NCBI RefSeq assembly: GCF_900660705.1
Contig: NZ_LR215043.1
Location: forward strand, 434,001 to 498,000
Origin: Mycoplasmopsis columbinasalis
Lineage (GTDB): Bacteria; Bacillota_I; Bacilli_A; Mycoplasmatales; Metamycoplasmataceae
Direction: 5' to 3'
DNA length: 64,000 nucleotides
Shown one piece after another: positions 60,532 through 64,000 of the stretch. The notes beneath the pieces are model-generated. The model saw nothing but the letters and a program-made list of their open reading frames with translations. It was not told the DNA's origin and made no database searches. A program made the position numbers and the translations under genes. Within the stretch, counting starts at the first letter, position 1; each line of letters opens with the position of its first letter.

Positions 60532-61500
60532 ATGAGCGAAAATTGGCGATTATTTCAAAAATGAACAATTCGCAAAATTACATTCGTAGGAATCTTAATT
60601 GCAATTTCCGTCGTTTTTGTGATTATATGTGCTTCTTTAATTCCAATTGTTTCAGTTCCTTCATATAAAATCAGTTTTATTGGCTTGCCTGTTAAAATTA
60701 CTGGATTTATTTTTGGACCTATTGTTGGTGGAACGGTGGGTTTAGTAGCTGATTTACTAAGTTTCATTTTTGTTCCAAATATTTATAATCCGTTTTATAC
60801 AGTTGCGACTGCAGTGGACGGTATTATTGCTGGTTTAGTCGGTTTACTTTTCTTAAGACTTTTTAAATACTATTTTGATGGTACAATGCGTGATAGTGTA
60901 CTTGAAGTAAAAATTTCAAGATTATTTAACAGAATTGCAAGAATTAAACTTAAAAATCCATACTCGAGAAGAATTAAAAAAATAGAAGACAGAATTCTTT
61001 ATGCTCATGAAAAACGCAAAAAAATTAGAATTGTAGGTACACGGAACACATTATTGAATTTTTATGGTGTAATTTCTACTTTATTATTAGCCGTTTTAGT
61101 ATTTTTTATTGTGTGACTAATTGGTTTCAAAATCCCACAAAGCGCTTTAGATGGCGGTATTGTAAAAAGTAGACTTTGGTTAACTTTATTAATGTGTTCA
61201 GGTTATTCAGCAATGATTTTATTTGTTTGAATTTCTAGATTTGCAATGAAATCAAAACACTTTATGATTATCATTCCAATTATCATCTTTTCGGCTTTCA
61301 TTGAATTAATTAATGTACCATTGCTTTCTTTTGCAGATACTATTGCTTATGGTTCGGAAAAAAATTCAATCTTTATTTACATTTTTAACCACACCCTTTT
61401 CAGTCCTGTTAAAGTTTGATTCAATATGCTTGTAATTTATTTTACTTACAACGTAATTAATCCATTAATTAATAAAAATAACGGCATAATGTGAAAATAG
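60532..61500 (+). CDS. ECF transporter S component, FolT-like
   Basis: 322 residues, four TGA-Trp. The segment ISFIGLPVKITGFIFGPIVGGTVGLVADLLSFI is typical of ECF S components of the folate group. A basic loop of about 60 residues is inserted between helices 4 and 5. The shared EcfA/EcfT module is not in this window. Substrate (folate or another vitamin) is a guess. AAGGGAG precedes the ATG. Confidence 0.78.
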
Positions 61501-61521
61501 CACAAATTGTGCTATTTTTTG
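61494..61521 (+). terminator. Terminator after FolT-like gene
   Basis: AAAATAGCACAA/TTGTGCTATTTT palindrome with T6. Confidence 0.85.
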
Positions 61522-61565
61522 ATCTTTCAAAAAAGTGTTTTTTATTAAGATAAAATATTATAAAT

Positions 61566-62321
61566 ATGTCGTGATTTAATGTTTTTATAAAATTTTTTAT
61601 TCCAATTTTGGCTGCGATCACATTTTACTTCACTAATCGATCTCTTAGTGCCTTATTAGCCAATACAAGACGCGGAGTTTTCAAGTGAGCAATAAAAACT
61701 TGATTAGTATGATATTTGGTTTCATTATTTTGAGTTTTGCTTTTCTCAGGACTATTAATTTGATTAGTTCTTTCTGCTCTAATTCCAGAAAAATTAAGTT
61801 TTTCAATTGGATTTCAAAAACAAACAAAATTGGTGGTATTAAGTATTTCAAGTGTAGTAGGCGTTCTCTCTCTTTTTTATTTTCTAGTTTTAACATATAA
61901 ATCAATTGAAAAGTTCATTGACTGAAAGAAACACAAAGCGCCAAAATTCACTTATCTAGAATTTGAACGTATACTAACTGAAGATGTTTCGAATTATGAA
62001 CCAACGCAAATGTGCTTTTCCGCATCTTCCTTAACACAATCAAGTAAAATTAAAAAAATTTCTTTTCAAACTTATTTAAAGTCTTTGTACAGCTTTATGT
62101 GTAAACTTTTCGCCAAGGCTAAGTATAATGCGATTTTAATTCTTGCAGGTGAATTAGCTGCTTTAACTTGAGATAGCGGCTTTCCAGAAGAGATTCCAAC
62201 TGATTTAGAAAACCGTTTTTATGTAATGCTGAAAATTATCCTTTTGACTTTAGATCATAGTAATGACTTAAAAATTGATGACTTCAAAAACTATGTACAA
62301 AAATTTACTAAAAAAATTTAA
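61566..62321 (+). CDS. Membrane protein with cytosolic C-terminal domain, unknown
   Basis: 251 residues and nine TGA-Trp, so it is invisible in standard code. An N-terminal helix (8-24) is followed by two more (about 48-72 and 90-110), then a soluble domain rich in Lys, Phe and Leu. No family recognised. The ATG follows TATTATAAAT with almost no leader and no ribosome-binding site. Confidence 0.7.
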
Positions 62322-62351
62322 TTTTTTTCTTGGTGGTAAATTTAAAGGTGC

Positions 62352-62357
62352 TATAAT
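62352..62357 (+). promoter_or_regulatory. -10 box of 5S rRNA
   Basis: TATAAT in GGTGCTATAAT, similar to the GTTGCTATAAT of the tRNA promoters; 10 nt before the 5S RNA. Confidence 0.65.
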
Positions 62358-62366
62358 ATATTCCAC

Positions 62367-62467
62367 AAGTGCCTATAGCAGAGGTTATCACCTGACCCCA
62401 TTCCGAACTCAGTAGTTAAGCCCTCTAGTGCCGACGATAGCAGAGATGTGAAAATAGGGCGGTGCTT
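62367..62467 (+). rRNA. 5S ribosomal RNA, isolated copy
   Basis: It contains the conserved CCCATTCCGAACTCAG and AGTTAAGCCC segments, GCCGACGATAGC, and a closing helix AAGTGCC/GGTGCTT with two wobble pairs. About 101 nt, short as in mycoplasmas. 16S and 23S genes are not next to it. A T7 run directly after helix I probably ends the transcript. Confidence 0.92.
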
Positions 62468-62715
62468 TTTTTATTTCCTTTTACTAATATAAGTTTTTAT
62501 TTTTTATAAAGCACAACTAATATACAAACGGGGCCTCAATAAAATTTTGATTTTTTATTTATTTAATAATTGACATAATGATTTGTTTTTCTAAATAAGA
62601 ACCATTAGGCACTTTTTAATTGACCAACTTAAAGTTGGTTTTTATTTTGATTTCATTTTCAAATTATTTCTATGCTTTTTTAGTTAAGAATTTTCTTTGG
62701 ATAATTACAAAAAAA
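62468..62715 (+). other. Non-coding interval downstream of 5S rRNA
   Basis: No ORF. It holds TTGACA at 62570-62575 with TAAATA 16 bp later, then a terminator-like hairpin ACCAAC/GTTGGT with a T-rich tail (62622-62646). A very short transcript or a backup terminator is possible. Confidence 0.4.
62622..62646 (+). terminator. Terminator-like hairpin in the 5S-rplA interval
   Basis: ACCAAC-TTAAA-GTTGGT followed by T5 and a T-rich tail. Confidence 0.65.
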
Positions 62716-62746
62716 ATAAAAAGACAAGAATTTGTTTTCTTGTCCT
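62716..62746 (-). terminator. Terminator of rplK-rplA
   Basis: GACAAGAA/TTCTTGTC stem with a T-rich minus-strand tail, 12 nt after the rplA stop. Confidence 0.82.
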
Positions 62747-62757
62747 AATTTAGTTTC

Positions 62758-63453
62758 TTAGTTACCTAATTTTACTTTTACACCAGGAGCCATTGTAGCA
62801 GTTACAACAACGTTTTGAATGTATGTACCTTTTACTGCTGCTGGTTTAAGTTTTTTAATTAAGTTAATTACAGTATTTGCATTTTCAACAAGTTTGTCAA
62901 GATCCATGCTTACTTTACCAATCATGGTGTGAACAATACCTGCTTTATCTGTACGATAGTTTGCTTTACCTTTTTTAAGTTCTTCAACAGCTTTTTCAGG
63001 TGTTGGAGTAACTGTACCGGTTTTAGGGTTTGGCATAAGACCTTTAGGTCCAAGTTTTTTACCGTATTTTCCTAAAAGTGGCATCATTGCTGGGTCAGCA
63101 ACCATAACATCAAAATCAAAGTTATCTTCTTTAATTTTACCTTCAAGTTCAAGACCGTCCACAACTTGGTCAGCACCAGTTGCTTTGGCAAGTTTTTGTT
63201 TTTCAGGGTTGTTAGTAACAACTAATACTCTTACACTTTTACCAGTTCCATTTGGAAGTAAGACTGCACCACGAAGTTGTTGGTCAGCTTTTCTAACATC
63301 AAGATTTAATTTAAATACCAATTCTACTGAGCCATCAAATTTACTGTATGAAGTTCTTTTGACTAATTCTAATGCTTCTTTAAGATCGTAAGCAACTGTT
63401 CTGTCAAATGATTCACGAGCTGCTTTGATTTTTTTACCTAATCTTCTAGCCAT
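62758..63453 (-). CDS. rplA: 50S ribosomal protein L1
   Basis: 231 residues with RRLGKKIKAARESFDRTVAY, the L1 core KLGPKGLMPNPKTGTVT and the C-terminal KLKPAAVKGTYIQNV. It forms the mobile L1 stalk on 23S rRNA. ATG overlaps the rplK stop (TAATG). Confidence 0.97.
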   Translation of the reverse strand: MARRLGKKIKAARESFDRTVAYDLKEALELVKRTSYSKFDGSVELVFKLNLDVRKADQQLRGAVLLPNGTGKSVRVLVVTNNPEKQKLAKATGADQVVDGLELEGKIKEDNFDFDVMVADPAMMPLLGKYGKKLGPKGLMPNPKTGTVTPTPEKAVEELKKGKANYRTDKAGIVHTMIGKVSMDLDKLVENANTVINLIKKLKPAAVKGTYIQNVVVTATMAPGVKVKLGN

Positions 63454-63890
63454 TATTTATCTCCGTCTCAACCTTCGATTGTAATTCCCATTTGACGAGC
63501 TGTACCAGCGATGGTTTTCATAGCGCTTTCAATGTTATCGGTACTTAAATCTGGTAATTTGTATTCAGCAATTTCTTTAAGTTGGTCAACTGTAATTGAA
63601 GCAACTTTAGTTGTTTTTGATTTTGCTGAACCGCTTTGAATCTTAGCTGCTTGCTTAAGTTTGAAACTTGCAGGTGCAGTAAATAATTTGAAGTCGAATG
63701 ATTTGTTTTTATATACTGTAATTTCTACAGGAACAGGTTCACTGTTTCTGTCTTTTGTTGCATCGTTAAATGCTCTTGTAAAGCCTGGCATGTTAATACC
63801 AACACCTGCAAGTGCAGGTCCTGGTTTAGCTTGACCAGCTAAAAATTGCAACTTACGAACACGAACAATATCAGCTTTTGACTTTGCCAT
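63453..63890 (-). CDS. rplK: 50S ribosomal protein L11
   Basis: 145 residues, one TGA-Trp near the end (EGWDGDK). QAKPGPALAGVGINMPGF and GTARQMGITIEG are typical of L11. GAAAGGAT precedes the ATG. First gene of rplK-rplA. Confidence 0.97.
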
Positions 63891-63990
63891 GTTTTGTTAT
63901 CCTTTCGATAATGTGGTACTAGCGATACTTAAATTTCTCTCCCACTAGTTAGAGGCAATTTGTAATTGCTGTGCAATTATATTATAAAAA
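63891..63990 (-). promoter_or_regulatory. rplK leader region
   Basis: TATAAT is seen on the minus strand near 63976-63985. The leader then has GCAATTACAAATTGC (a small hairpin) and ACTAGTGGGAGAG before the ribosome-binding site. In other bacteria L1 represses this operon through a leader site; whether this segment is such a site is inference. Confidence 0.4.
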
Positions 63991-64000
63991 GCTTATTTTA

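Overview
The window reads as a stretch of a mycoplasma chromosome of the Mycoplasmopsis / M. hominis-group type; I do not name a species. The evidence is direct. Almost every conserved protein (GatB, YidC, TsaD-region genes, RuvA, PyrH, PepA, Ppa and others) is interrupted by in-frame TGA codons at positions where the family has tryptophan, so TGA = Trp (code 4). The DNA is AT-rich, tRNAs carry an encoded CCA, there are lipoproteins with Cys lipoboxes, and no cell-wall or amino-acid biosynthesis genes are seen.

Layout. 1-5813: an FtsX-type ABC permease (cut by the window start) and its ATPase, which is interrupted by an A20 tract. 5913-7255: deoD and an unknown gene (minus). 7520-7681: tRNA-Tyr and tRNA-Gln. 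7773-11040: a membrane protein, then acpS-plsC-scpA-scpB with overlapping ends. 11080-15011: an RluA-type synthase and gatCAB. 15244-17973: a single-chain restriction-methylation-specificity protein. 18133-20130: an A47 tract in front of a 637-aa lipoprotein. 20172-24564: rbfA and serS (minus), then rpmH-rnpA-yidC. 24679-28252: lplA, a hydrolase, a PQ-loop protein and asnA. 28367-29656: rpsP-trmD-rplS (minus). 29801-31797: a lipoprotein (minus) and recA. 31858-32106: tRNA-Arg and tRNA-Cys. 32171-38929: a minus-strand block with a YwaF-like protein, ffh, a PC4/YdbC-like protein, tsaD, a membrane protein, rbgA, a DivIVA-like protein and two SPOUT methyltransferases. 39091-41349: rpoE, smpB, rmuC. 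41379-42646: frr, pyrH. 43002-43213: tRNA-Thr and tRNA-Leu. 43307-53056: a DNA-modification island. 53222-57003: ruvAB, a ComEA-like and a ComEC-like gene. 57043-59075: tdk, pepA (minus). 59340-62321: ppa and three membrane-protein genes including a FolT-like S component. 62367-62467: 5S rRNA. 62758-63890: rplK-rplA (minus).

The most unusual part is the island at 43307-53056. It holds a cytosine-C5 methyltransferase-like gene without catalytic motifs, a Type III res gene broken by a TAA where Trp is expected, three tandem Type III mod genes, and a 3' scrap of a fourth. Each mod has a (GA)n tract just after its start codon: n = 41 (mod1), 31 (mod2) and 12 (mod3). The reading frame is open only when n = 1 modulo 3, so in this sequence only mod2 is ON. 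mod1 also carries DLPY for DPPY, and mod3 has an altered AdoMet motif. With res broken, the locus looks more like a phase-variable epigenetic switch than a restriction barrier.

Two further slippage-prone sites (A20 inside the ABC ATPase, A47 before a lipoprotein) suggest that surface functions in this genome are also phase-variable. All tract lengths are as given in the sequence; homopolymer and dinucleotide counts are prone to assembly error.
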